Source: an uncultured bacterium (lineage in GTDB: Bacteria > Cyanobacteriota > Vampirovibrionia > Gastranaerophilales > Gastranaerophilaceae). From it: a DNA stretch of 5,623 nt. Below the pieces are notes generated by a model. That model was not told the DNA's origin, did not search any database, and saw only the letters and a program-made list of their open reading frames with translations. The DNA lies in contig CANAXK010000113.1 of assembly GCA_947365485.1 (NCBI GenBank), positions 1 through 5,623 of the forward strand. The letters are read 5' to 3'. Each line of letters starts with the position of its first letter. Position 1 is the stretch's first letter. The position numbers were made by a program, and so were the translations under genes. Below, one piece after another: positions 1 to 5,623 of this stretch.

Positions 1-21
1 CTAATTTGTTACAATTTTAAA

Positions 22-48
22 TTGACATATATCAAATATCCCTTTAAT
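22..48 (+). promoter_or_regulatory. Candidate promoter for the small-gene cluster
   Basis: A consensus -35 box, TTGACA (22-27), is followed 15 bases later by TTTAAT (43-48), a 5-of-6 match to the -10 consensus. The spacer is shorter than the preferred 16-18. A perfect TATAAT also lies at 134-139, but it has no recognisable -35 and would start transcription almost on the ribosome binding site of gene 1. In DNA this A+T-rich such matches arise by chance, so this is weak. The rest of 1-160 shows nothing else that I can name. Confidence 0.25.
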
Positions 49-160
49 ACACCCTTTTTATCCAATATATTACAATTTGCAAAAATTATAAAAAAATTTA
101 TGTTCAAAAGCAGTTCTTTAGATAAAATATAAATATAATTAAAACGAGGTACTTAATAGC

Positions 161-610
161 ATTAAAGTAAACTTGAATATTCAAAAATTAACAACAAATT
201 TTATTCCCCAATTAACTAATCTAAAAAATGTAAATTATTTCAACAAGAGTAAAACCAAACTTACAACGATACCAGTAGCTTCTACTCCCCTATTAGCATA
301 CTATGTTGGTCAAAATAGAGATGAGGCATTAGCTCGACTTCTGAAAAAAATGAAAGAATTAGGAGTACCAATACCAAGTTCTTATCACCCGGCTCCTTCT
401 AAACCAGGATTAAGCAATGGGGAAAAGGTTGATTTTAGAAGGGTTATATCAAATTCTGCTAAATCTGGAAAAATTACCGAAACTGAAAAAAATGATCTTT
501 TCAACAAGGTCTCATTTACAGGAAATGAATCTGATATTGATGATTATATTCCTGATGAAAGCGATAGTATTATAGATTCTATTCTAGATTTTCTTGATGA
601 TTTATTTTAA
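161..610 (+). CDS. Small acidic-tailed protein of unknown function (gene 1)
   Basis: I do not recognise this family. The frame is closed upstream by TAA at 140-142. The only ribosome binding site, GAGGT (146-150), is 10 bases before an ATT at 161 and 22 bases before the TTG at 173. Reading from 161 gives I/M-K-V-N-L-N-I-Q-K-L, a natural-looking N-terminus, so I favour 161 (149 aa); the conventional call would be TTG 173 (145 aa). Residues below are counted from the TTG. The N-terminal third is Lys/Asn/Thr-rich. A helical stretch, DEALARLLKKMKELGVPIP, follows at about 50-68, then a Pro/Ser/Gly-rich linker and a V-S-F-T-G-N motif near 113-118. The strongly acidic tail (about 119-145) ends in an amphipathic I-I-D-S-I-L-D-F-L-D-D-L-F. 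I see no signal peptide or membrane segment. The TAA is 16 bases before gene 2, which suggests one transcript. Confidence 0.6.
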   Translation: MKVNLNIQKLTTNFIPQLTNLKNVNYFNKSKTKLTTIPVASTPLLAYYVGQNRDEALARLLKKMKELGVPIPSSYHPAPSKPGLSNGEKVDFRRVISNSAKSGKITETEKNDLFNKVSFTGNESDIDDYIPDESDSIIDSILDFLDDLF

Positions 611-626
611 TTCAAAGGAGGTTTAA

Positions 627-905
627 ATGTTAGTACAACCCATTTATAGTTATAATAAGATTAATAGAACAACCTATCCGAATACTTTTAAAGGTACAAA
701 AGAAGAAATAATTTCAGAAGGCTTTAAAGAGTTTGTATCAGAAGGTTTACCTATCTATAAAGTAGGACGAACGCTAGAAAAAGTAGAAAAAGGCGATGCT
801 AAAGGAGCTATAAAACAAGCTGTTGGGGCAGTAGATAATATTGTCTGTCAACCCGTTAAACAAACCGTTGCAACTGCTGTTGCCGCAAAAGGCGCTGTTA
901 TTTGA
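627..905 (+). CDS. Glycine-zipper hydrophobic protein, stopped early by in-frame TGA (gene 2)
   Basis: Start ATG 627 is fixed by a perfect AGGAGG (616-621) five bases upstream. The 92-aa product opens with a Tyr/Asn-rich N-terminus and the tag N-T-F-K-G-T (residues 19-24). A charged helical middle follows (about 25-62, including KVEKGDAKGAIKQ), then an Ala/Val-rich segment ending K-G-A-V-I at the TGA (903-905). The frame continues open beyond this stop to TAA 1017-1019 and completes a GxxxG-rich hydrophobic helix. The intact ancestor was therefore probably 130 aa. The stop lies 127 bases before gene 3, whereas TAA 1017 lies 13 bases before it, matching the tight spacing of gene 1 to gene 2. 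The family is unknown. Glycine zippers occur in membrane-inserting peptides, bacteriocins and holin-like proteins, but nothing identifies which applies here. As it stands the product lacks most of its membrane helix. Confidence 0.65.
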   Translation: MLVQPIYSYNKINRTTYPNTFKGTKEEIISEGFKEFVSEGLPIYKVGRTLEKVEKGDAKGAIKQAVGAVDNIVCQPVKQTVATAVAAKGAVI

Positions 906-1019
906 AGTGTTCTTGGACCTGTTGGAGCCGGTATTGGGGCTGCAATTGGATATATAGGTACTCTATGGGGATGGGGGAAAGCAAGAAATAAAATTGTTGA
1001 TGAAATTATAGATGAATAA
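906..1019 (+). pseudogene. In-frame 3' continuation of gene 2 beyond the TGA
   Basis: Thirty-seven codons follow the TGA without another stop until TAA 1017-1019. They begin S-V-L-G-P-V-G-A-G-I-G, continue A-A-I-G-Y-I-G, then T-L-W-G-W-G-K, and end in a charged K-I-V-D-E-I-I-D-E tail. The GxxxG spacing runs straight through the stop: with Gly at the TGA position the sequence reads G-A-V-I-G-S-V-L-G. One base change (GGA to TGA) would explain the interruption. There is no start codon with a ribosome binding site in this segment, so it is expressed only by readthrough or not at all. Confidence 0.6.
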
Positions 1020-1032
1020 ATAGGAGCCAAAC

Positions 1033-1233
1033 ATGATTGTTGCAAAAATTAATAGTATAGAAAATATACAAACATCTTTTAAAAGTAAACAAAAGATGCA
1101 AGCCGAAGCTCAAAAAATAGTTGAAACAGGTTTAAAAGAAAATAAAAACGAGAAAATAAAAATTCCACCTAAAATTCAAAAATATGCACAAAAAATACTT
1201 GATTATGCATTGAAATTTTTAGATACTTTGTAG
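1033..1233 (+). CDS. Lysine-rich 66-aa protein of unknown function (gene 3)
   Basis: ATG 1033 is preceded by AGGAG (1022-1026) with six bases of spacing, a clear start. It is the only gene of the cluster without an obvious defect. The N-terminus carries the tag Q-T-S-F-K-S-K (residues 14-20), comparable with N-T-F-K-G-T in gene 2. Residues 20-45 look like a charged helix rich in Lys, Glu and Gln. Residues 46-66 start I-P-P-K-I and form a basic amphipathic helix ending I-L-D-Y-A-L-K-F-L-D-T-L, which resembles the C-terminus of gene 1. The protein is strongly basic and has no signal peptide or transmembrane segment. It lies 13 bases after the TAA of the extended gene 2, and its TAG is in the same frame as gene 4. 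The function is unknown; a helical, membrane-surface or partner-binding peptide is possible but not shown. Confidence 0.65.
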   Translation: MIVAKINSIENIQTSFKSKQKMQAEAQKIVETGLKENKNEKIKIPPKIQKYAQKILDYALKFLDTL

Positions 1234-1239
1234 AAAGAT

Positions 1240-1722
1240 ATTATACGAATTTCCAGTTATCATAACTCAACTTCATTTTTTAACAACTCCGAGACTCAAA
1301 AACAAACGAAGAATAAAATAGGTCTTGGTATTGCTCTTGGTGCAATAACTTTGCCAATTATACCAATTCTAGATGACGATGGTTTCAAAAAGACTTATAA
1401 GAACAAAAATGTCCTCAAATTCACAACGGGAATGGCTGCAGTGGGAGGACTTCTAGCCTTATCAAATATTGTTACCAGAGATAAAGATGATAACAAGAAA
1501 GTCGCTTTGAGAACTGTCGCAGGAGCTTTAATTTTACCTCTTATTCTTCTGGTTAATAAATGGGCAGAAAAAGATAAAAACAATATTGCAAAAAAATGGT
1601 ATGCTATAGCAGCATTGTCTGGAGCAGCCGTAATGTTTATTATAAATAAAATAAAGCCAGCACAAAAAGAAAAGTTTGCCGGGGGGGGTAAATGTACCCT
1701 ATATTTGGGTGCGCCTACATAA
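1240..1722 (+). CDS. Small multi-pass membrane protein with uncertain start and replaced C-terminus (gene 4)
   Basis: The frame is open from the TAG of gene 3 (1231-1233) to TAA 1720-1722. The first ATG/GTG/TTG is TTG 1351, but coding-like sequence begins well before it: R-I-S-S-Y-H-N-S-T-S-F-F-N-N, which looks like the tagged N-termini of genes 2 and 3, then a Lys/Gln-rich stretch and a first hydrophobic segment, K-I-G-L-G-I-A-L-G-A-I-T-L-P. I set the start near ATT 1240 (161 codons) by that resemblance; no good ribosome binding site decides it. Later hydrophobic segments are around F-T-T-G-M-A-A-V-G-G-L-L, A-G-A-L-I-L-P-L-I-L-L-V and Y-A-I-A-A-L-S-G-A-A-V-M-F-I-I, giving about four membrane passes with short charged loops. 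The last 14 residues, from G-G-G-K-C-T-L, come from a short insertion. Without it the protein would end E-K-F-A-V-E-T-M-A-N-I-K. The family is unknown; an inner-membrane location is inferred from hydrophobicity. Confidence 0.5.
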   Translation: MIRISSYHNSTSFFNNSETQKQTKNKIGLGIALGAITLPIIPILDDDGFKKTYKNKNVLKFTTGMAAVGGLLALSNIVTRDKDDNKKVALRTVAGALILPLILLVNKWAEKDKNNIAKKWYAIAALSGAAVMFIINKIKPAQKEKFAGGGKCTLYLGAPT

Positions 1723-1735
1723 AAAAAAGTTTGCC
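1670..1735. repeat. 44-bp insertion flanked by 11-bp direct repeats
   Basis: AAAAGTTTGCC occurs at 1670-1680 and again at 1725-1735. Between the copies lie 44 bases (1681-1724) unlike their surroundings: a run of eight G, a perfect small hairpin GGGTA-AATG-TACCC (1686-1699), then the G+C-rich near-palindrome GGTGCGCC within GGGTGCGCCTACAT. Deleting the insert and one repeat copy (55 bp, not a multiple of three) restores a frame that runs into a plausible tail and TAA at 1760-1762. This is the pattern left by a small palindromic, non-autonomous mobile element with target-site duplication. A template-switch duplication during replication is the alternative. The insert is far too short to encode a transposase. 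Confidence 0.6.
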
Positions 1736-1762
1736 GTTGAAACAATGGCAAACATTAAATAA
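1736..1762 (+). pseudogene. Displaced original C-terminus of gene 4
   Basis: These bases read V-E-T-M-A-N-I-K-stop in the frame that would follow the GCC at 1678-1680 if the 55-bp insertion were absent. No ribosome binding site or start serves them now. I call them the orphaned last eight codons of gene 4. The inference rests on the direct repeats and the short restored frame, so it is moderate only. Confidence 0.45.
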
Positions 1763-1869
1763 ACACGAGGATATTAAGAGAGAGTATAAAAAGAATCTTG
1801 GTTTTTGACTTCTTGATTATTTTCAATCTGTCTTTTTTCTTTACCTGAGTCTTACATATATATAAAGTC

Positions 1870-1896
1870 ATTTTCTTTTTGAAAATTGCCTTTTTT
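1870..1896 (+). terminator. Weak A/T-rich hairpin with T-run after the small-gene cluster
   Basis: ATTTTC (1870-1875) and GAAAAT (1881-1886) pair perfectly around a five-T loop. TGCC and six T (1891-1896) follow. The form is that of an intrinsic terminator for the upstream cluster, but the six-pair stem has only one G-C pair and would be weak. Chance occurrence is likely in this composition. Between 1763 and 1955 I see nothing else of note. Confidence 0.25.
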
Positions 1897-1955
1897 GAAC
1901 CATAATTTTTAAATTTGTTACATAGCTTAAAACTGTATGAATAGCGGATTTAAGA

Positions 1956-1976
1956 CGTATATACTTAGTAAATACG
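1956..1976. promoter_or_regulatory. 21-bp near-palindrome upstream of gyrA
   Basis: CGTATATACT (1956-1965) and AGTAAATACG (1967-1976) are inverted copies around a single central T, with nine of ten positions pairing. The site lies 38 bases before the -35 of the gyrA promoter candidate. The size and symmetry suit a dimeric regulator binding upstream, but it matches no operator I know: not the LexA form, and not GTA-N8-TAC of NtcA. Confidence 0.3.
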
Positions 1977-2013
1977 AGTAATATCATAAACATCTTTTAG
2001 GGTGTTGAATTAC

Positions 2014-2041
2014 TTTACACAAACCTTTTTTGTGTTACTAT
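2014..2041 (+). promoter_or_regulatory. gyrA promoter candidate with inverted repeat in its spacer
   Basis: TTTACA (2014-2019, 5 of 6 to consensus) and TACTAT (2036-2041, 4 of 6) are separated by 16 bases. Transcription would begin near 2048, about 24 bases before the gyrA start. The spacer is nearly filled by ACACAAA (2017-2023), five bases, then TTTGTGT (2029-2035), a perfect 7-bp inverted repeat that overlaps the -35 box and ends at the -10 box. A protein bound there would block RNA polymerase, so an operator is possible. Confidence 0.45.
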
Positions 2042-2059
2042 ATTAAATATAAGGGATTG

Positions 2060-2064
2060 AGGAG
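2060..2064 (+). promoter_or_regulatory. Ribosome binding site that fixes a TTG start for gyrA
   Basis: AGGAG is followed by seven bases and TTG at 2072. The next in-frame ATG (2087) is 22 bases away, and an upstream TTG (2030) lies inside the promoter. The spacing therefore selects TTG 2072 as the gyrA start. Confidence 0.75.
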
Positions 2065-2071
2065 AAGGATT

Positions 2072-4627
2072 TTGAGTCAACAAAATATGTTTTCAGACGG
2101 TAAAATCGTACCGGTTAATATACGTGAAGAGATGAAGAAGTGCTATATCGATTACGCAATGTCAGTAATCGTTGGTCGTGCGCTTCCGGATGTTAGAGAC
2201 GGATTGAAGCCTGTTCATAGACGTATTCTATACGCAATGAACGAATTGGGCATGACACCTGATAAGCCTTTCAAGAAATGCGCACGTATCGTTGGTGAAG
2301 TACTTGGTAAATACCACCCGCACGGTGACAGCTCTGTTTATGAAGCACTTGTTCGTCTGGCACAGGATTTTAACACAAGATACCTTGTTGTTGACGGGCA
2401 TGGTAACTTCGGTTCTGTTGACGGTGACGGCGCAGCAGCAATGCGTTATACAGAAGCACGTATGCACAAGATTACAACTTCAATGCTCGCAGATATTGAC
2501 TGCGAAACAGTTGATTTTGAGCCTAACTTTGACGGTTCGTTAGAAGAGCCTTCTGTTCTTCCTGTAAGGCTGCCAATGCTGCTTTTGAACGGTTCTGCCG
2601 GTATTGCGGTTGGTATGGCGACAAACATTCCGCCTCACAACTTACGTGAAGTTGTTGACGGAACAATCGCGCTTATTGACAACCCGCAAATCACTATTGA
2701 AGGTTTGATGGAGCACATCAAGGGACCGGACTTCCCTACAGCTGCAACAATCGTTGGTCTGGCTGACATCAAGCAGGCTTACGAAACAGGCAGGGGCTCA
2801 ATCAAGATGTCTGCGGTTTCTACAATTGAAGAAATCCCGGGCGGAGCAGGAAGACAAACAAGAACAGCGATTATTGTTACAGAGATTCCGTATCAGGTTA
2901 ACAAAGCGCAGTTGATTCTCAAGATTGCAGATTTGGTTAAAGAGCAGCGTATCACCGGTATTTCAGACATCAGAGACGAGTCTGACAGAGACGGTATGCG
3001 TATCGTTATTGAGCTTAAGCGTGACGCGAAGCCGGAAGTTGTCAAGAACAACTTATACAAATTTACACCGCTTGCAACAACATTCGGCGTAAACATGGTA
3101 ACACTTTGTGGTAAGCAGCCTAGGTTGCTCAACCTTTACGAAGTGTTGAACGAGTTTGTAGAGCACAGGGTGGAAATCGTTACAAGAAGAACGATTTACT
3201 TCTTAAAGAAAGCAAAAATCCGTGCTCACATTTTAGCAGGTTTATTGATTGCTTTAGGCTCTCTGGATGAAGTTATTGAGCTTATCAAGAAATCAAAGAC
3301 TACAGACGATGCAAGAACAGGTTTGATGAGCAGGTTCGGGCTTGACATTGATCAGGCAAACGCAATCCTTGAAATGCAGTTAAGAAGATTGACAGGCTTG
3401 GAGCAGGACAAGATTAAGAATGAGTACGATGAGCTTCTCAAGAAGATTACTGAATACGAAGGAATCCTTGCTGACAGGCAGAAAGTTCTTGACATCATCA
3501 AGGGTGAGCTTATTGAGGACAGAGAAAAGTTCGGCGACGACAGAAAAACTCAAATCGTTCCGGATCAGGGCGAAGTAACAATTGAGGACTTGACTCCAAA
3601 CACTCCAATGGCGGTATTTATTACTCATCAGGGGTATTTGAAGAGAATTTCTCTAGACACATTTGAGCGTCAGAACCGTGCAACACGTGGTAAAGCTGGT
3701 ATGAAGACAAAGGATGATGATGACATCCAGCACTTCTTCACAGCGATGATGCATGATAAGGTATTGTTCTTCTCTTCCAAGGGTATTGTATACAGCCTGA
3801 ACGTATACGACTTCCCTGAAGGCGGTAGACAGTCTAAGGGCTTGCCAATTGTGAACGTGCTTCCGATTGAGCAGGGAGAAAGAATCACGGCGGTTGTGCC
3901 AGTAAGCAGCTTCTCGCATGATTTGAATCTGATTATGCTGACTCAAAAGGGTTACATAAAGAGAATCGAGCTTGACAACTTCTCAAGCATTAGAAGAAGC
4001 GGTATCATTGCGATTTCACTAGAAGAAGGCGACAAGTTGAACTGGGTTAAGCTTGCAAATCCGAATGATGAAATCATTATTGGTACATCTTGCGGTATGG
4101 CAATCAGGTTCCCGATAGAGGATTTGAGACCGCTTGGCAGAAGTGCCAGAGGGGTTAACTCAATGAAGCTTCGTGCTGCTGATACGATTATCGGGTGCGA
4201 CATTGTTCCAAGGAATTACGATGCTGACTTGCTTGTAGTAACATCAGACGGGTTTGGTAAGCGTACTAAGCTTTCAGAGTTCCGCTCACAGAACAGAGGC
4301 GGAATCGGGCTTATTGCAACCAAGTTCAAGTCAAACATGTCAAGGCTTGTAGCGCTCACAATCGTTGAAGAAAAAGACGAAATAATGATGGTTACAGCAA
4401 ATGGCATAGTAACAAGAATCAAGGCCGGAGATATTTCTTGCCAGGGCAGACCTGCAACAGGTGTAAGAGCACAGAACCTTACAGACAACGACATGGTTGT
4501 TTCTGTTAACAAGATTGTTAACACTGATAAGGATGATGACTCATCAGAACCTACAGGCGGGTGCACTATTGAGGATATGGCAGTTGGAGAACAGACTAGT
4601 CTGGTTGAAGAAAAGCCGGAAGGTTAG
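2072..4627 (+). CDS. gyrA: DNA gyrase subunit A
   Basis: With GyrB this forms the A2B2 gyrase that introduces negative supercoils using ATP. GyrA cuts and rejoins the DNA. From TTG 2072 the protein has 851 aa, normal for the family. The breakage-reunion domain spans about 1-500: [20 protein letters not shown] at 26-45, H-P-H-G-D at 82-86, and R125-catalytic Tyr126 in [11 protein letters not shown] tower and coiled coil follow, the latter with Lys/Glu-rich helices at about 370-490. The C-terminal DNA-wrapping beta-pinwheel covers about 505-815, and an acidic, unconserved tail ends the protein. Quinolone-determining positions are Ser87, Ser88 and Glu91 (E. coli 83, 84, 87), residues normal in sensitive bacteria. 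The GyrA box is QNRATRG (534-540), the cyanobacterial-type form, instead of QRRGGKG, which favours a cyanobacterial/melainabacterial origin. ParC is the alternative, but strong full-length GyrA similarity makes this unlikely. Lys codons are mostly AAG, unlike both neighbours. Confidence 0.97.
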   Translation: MSQQNMFSDGKIVPVNIREEMKKCYIDYAMSVIVGRALPDVRDGLKPVHRRILYAMNELGMTPDKPFKKCARIVGEVLGKYHPHGDSSVYEALVRLAQDFNTRYLVVDGHGNFGSVDGDGAAAMRYTEARMHKITTSMLADIDCETVDFEPNFDGSLEEPSVLPVRLPMLLLNGSAGIAVGMATNIPPHNLREVVDGTIALIDNPQITIEGLMEHIKGPDFPTAATIVGLADIKQAYETGRGSIKMSAVSTIEEIPGGAGRQTRTAIIVTEIPYQVNKAQLILKIADLVKEQRITGISDIRDESDRDGMRIVIELKRDAKPEVVKNNLYKFTPLATTFGVNMVTLCGKQPRLLNLYEVLNEFVEHRVEIVTRRTIYFLKKAKIRAHILAGLLIALGSLDEVIELIKKSKTTDDARTGLMSRFGLDIDQANAILEMQLRRLTGLEQDKIKNEYDELLKKITEYEGILADRQKVLDIIKGELIEDREKFGDDRKTQIVPDQGEVTIEDLTPNTPMAVFITHQGYLKRISLDTFERQNRATRGKAGMKTKDDDDIQHFFTAMMHDKVLFFSSKGIVYSLNVYDFPEGGRQSKGLPIVNVLPIEQGERITAVVPVSSFSHDLNLIMLTQKGYIKRIELDNFSSIRRSGIIAISLEEGDKLNWVKLANPNDEIIIGTSCGMAIRFPIEDLRPLGRSARGVNSMKLRAADTIIGCDIVPRNYDADLLVVTSDGFGKRTKLSEFRSQNRGGIGLIATKFKSNMSRLVALTIVEEKDEIMMVTANGIVTRIKAGDISCQGRPATGVRAQNLTDNDMVVSVNKIVNTDKDDDSSEPTGGCTIEDMAVGEQTSLVEEKPEG

Positions 4628-4642
4628 GATTGTAGATATTAA

Positions 4643-4671
4643 AATCGCCTCTTCTAAAAGAAGAGGCGATT
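4643..4671 (+). terminator. 12-bp hairpin after gyrA, no U-tract
   Basis: AATCGCCTCTTC (4643-4654) and GAAGAGGCGATT (4660-4671) pair perfectly around TAAAA, starting 15 bases after the gyrA stop. Nine A follow rather than T, so it lacks the U-tract of a classical intrinsic terminator on this strand. It probably ends or stabilises the gyrA transcript. On the opposite strand only a TTTT follows the stem, and there is no minus-strand gene for it to serve. Confidence 0.6.
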
Positions 4672-4678
4672 AAAAAAA

Positions 4679-4697
4679 AAGAGCCTAATCGGCTCTT
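4679..4697 (+). terminator. Second hairpin, arms related to the first
   Basis: AAGAGCC (4679-4685) and GGCTCTT (4691-4697) form a 7-bp stem with a TAATC loop, seven bases after the first hairpin. Its 3' side, AATCGGCTCTT (4687-4697), is a 10-of-11 copy of AATCGCCTCTT at 4643-4653, so it can also pair with the 3' arm of the first hairpin. It has no T-run. It acts as a tandem terminator or as part of an alternative-fold leader. The 124 bases that follow (4698-4821) hold no gene or RNA that I recognise, apart from the palindrome GCCCGGGC at 4777-4784. Confidence 0.45.
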
Positions 4698-4801
4698 GGA
4701 ATTAAGAATAGCTGGAAGTATGAAAAAGATTTAATAATTATATTTAACCCGAACTGCGGTTTTGAATCCATTACCAGCCCGGGCGATTCTGTATTGCCTG
4801 A

Positions 4802-5623
<822 letters not shown>

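Noticed and set aside
903..945. Selenocysteine insertion at the gene 2 TGA
   Set aside because: Only a weak AGCC/GGCT pairing lies downstream, without the stable stem and GU-containing loop of a bacterial SECIS, and the context calls for Gly rather than Cys/Sec.
1395..1751. 118-codon reading frame on the minus strand opposite gene 4
   Set aside because: It is antisense to a frame with clear membrane-protein character, has no convincing ribosome binding site, and its hydrophobic content mirrors the plus-strand gene.
4..1922. ATTTGTTACA repeated at 4-13 and 1913-1922, each about 158 bases before a gene start
   Set aside because: A ten-base A/T-rich match in DNA of this composition is easily chance, and only two copies were seen.
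2030..2071. A longer gyrA start at TTG 2030 adding 14 residues
   Set aside because: It lies inside the promoter candidate, has no ribosome binding site, and the added residues are not part of GyrA. TTG 2072 has AGGAG at ideal spacing.
2330..2344. Quinolone-resistance mutation in gyrA
   Set aside because: Ser87, Ser88 and Glu91 are the residues usual in sensitive bacteria of several phyla.
4216..4566. Minus-strand open frames opposite gyrA
   Set aside because: Typical antisense openness under a well-conserved gene with biased codon use. No recognisable protein and no start signals.

Overview
The window looks like chromosomal DNA from a non-photosynthetic relative of cyanobacteria, most likely a gut Melainabacteria/Gastranaerophilales genome. 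Two things support this. The GyrA C-terminal domain carries [10 protein letters not shown] where most bacterial gyrases carry QRRGGKG, a form I associate with cyanobacterial GyrA. The small upstream proteins carry a short N-terminal T-[ST]-F-K-like tag that I recall from hypothetical proteins of that lineage. The assignment is inferred from recall, not from a search.

Region 1 (1-1762) is very A+T-rich. It holds four small, tightly packed, same-strand reading frames of unknown function: an acidic ~15-kDa protein (161-610), a glycine-zipper hydrophobic protein (627-905, continuing in frame to 1019 past a TGA), a lysine-rich 66-aa protein (1033-1233), and a multi-pass membrane protein (about 1240-1722). 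Three of the four show a lesion or irregularity. Gene 1 has ATT where the ribosome binding site expects a start codon. Gene 2 has an in-frame TGA inside its glycine zipper. Gene 4 has no ordinary start codon for its N-terminus, and its tail has been replaced by a 44-bp insertion flanked by 11-bp direct repeats. The cluster is either an array of decaying accessory genes or a set using unusual expression signals.

Region 2 (1763-2071) is an intergenic region of about 310 bases. It holds a weak A/T hairpin with a T-run, a 21-bp near-palindrome (1956-1976), and a promoter candidate for gyrA whose spacer contains a 7-bp inverted repeat.

Region 3 (2072-4627) is a complete 851-aa DNA gyrase subunit A gene with intact catalytic Tyr126 and no classical quinolone-resistance substitutions.

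Region 4 (4628-4855) holds two strong hairpins without a U-tract, whose arms can also pair with each other, and then an extended -10 promoter.

Region 5 (4856-5623) is the first 256 codons of ilvC, class I ketol-acid reductoisomerase of branched-chain amino acid synthesis, cut by the window edge. gyrA and ilvC are unrelated housekeeping genes with separate promoters; I see no functional link to the upstream cluster.
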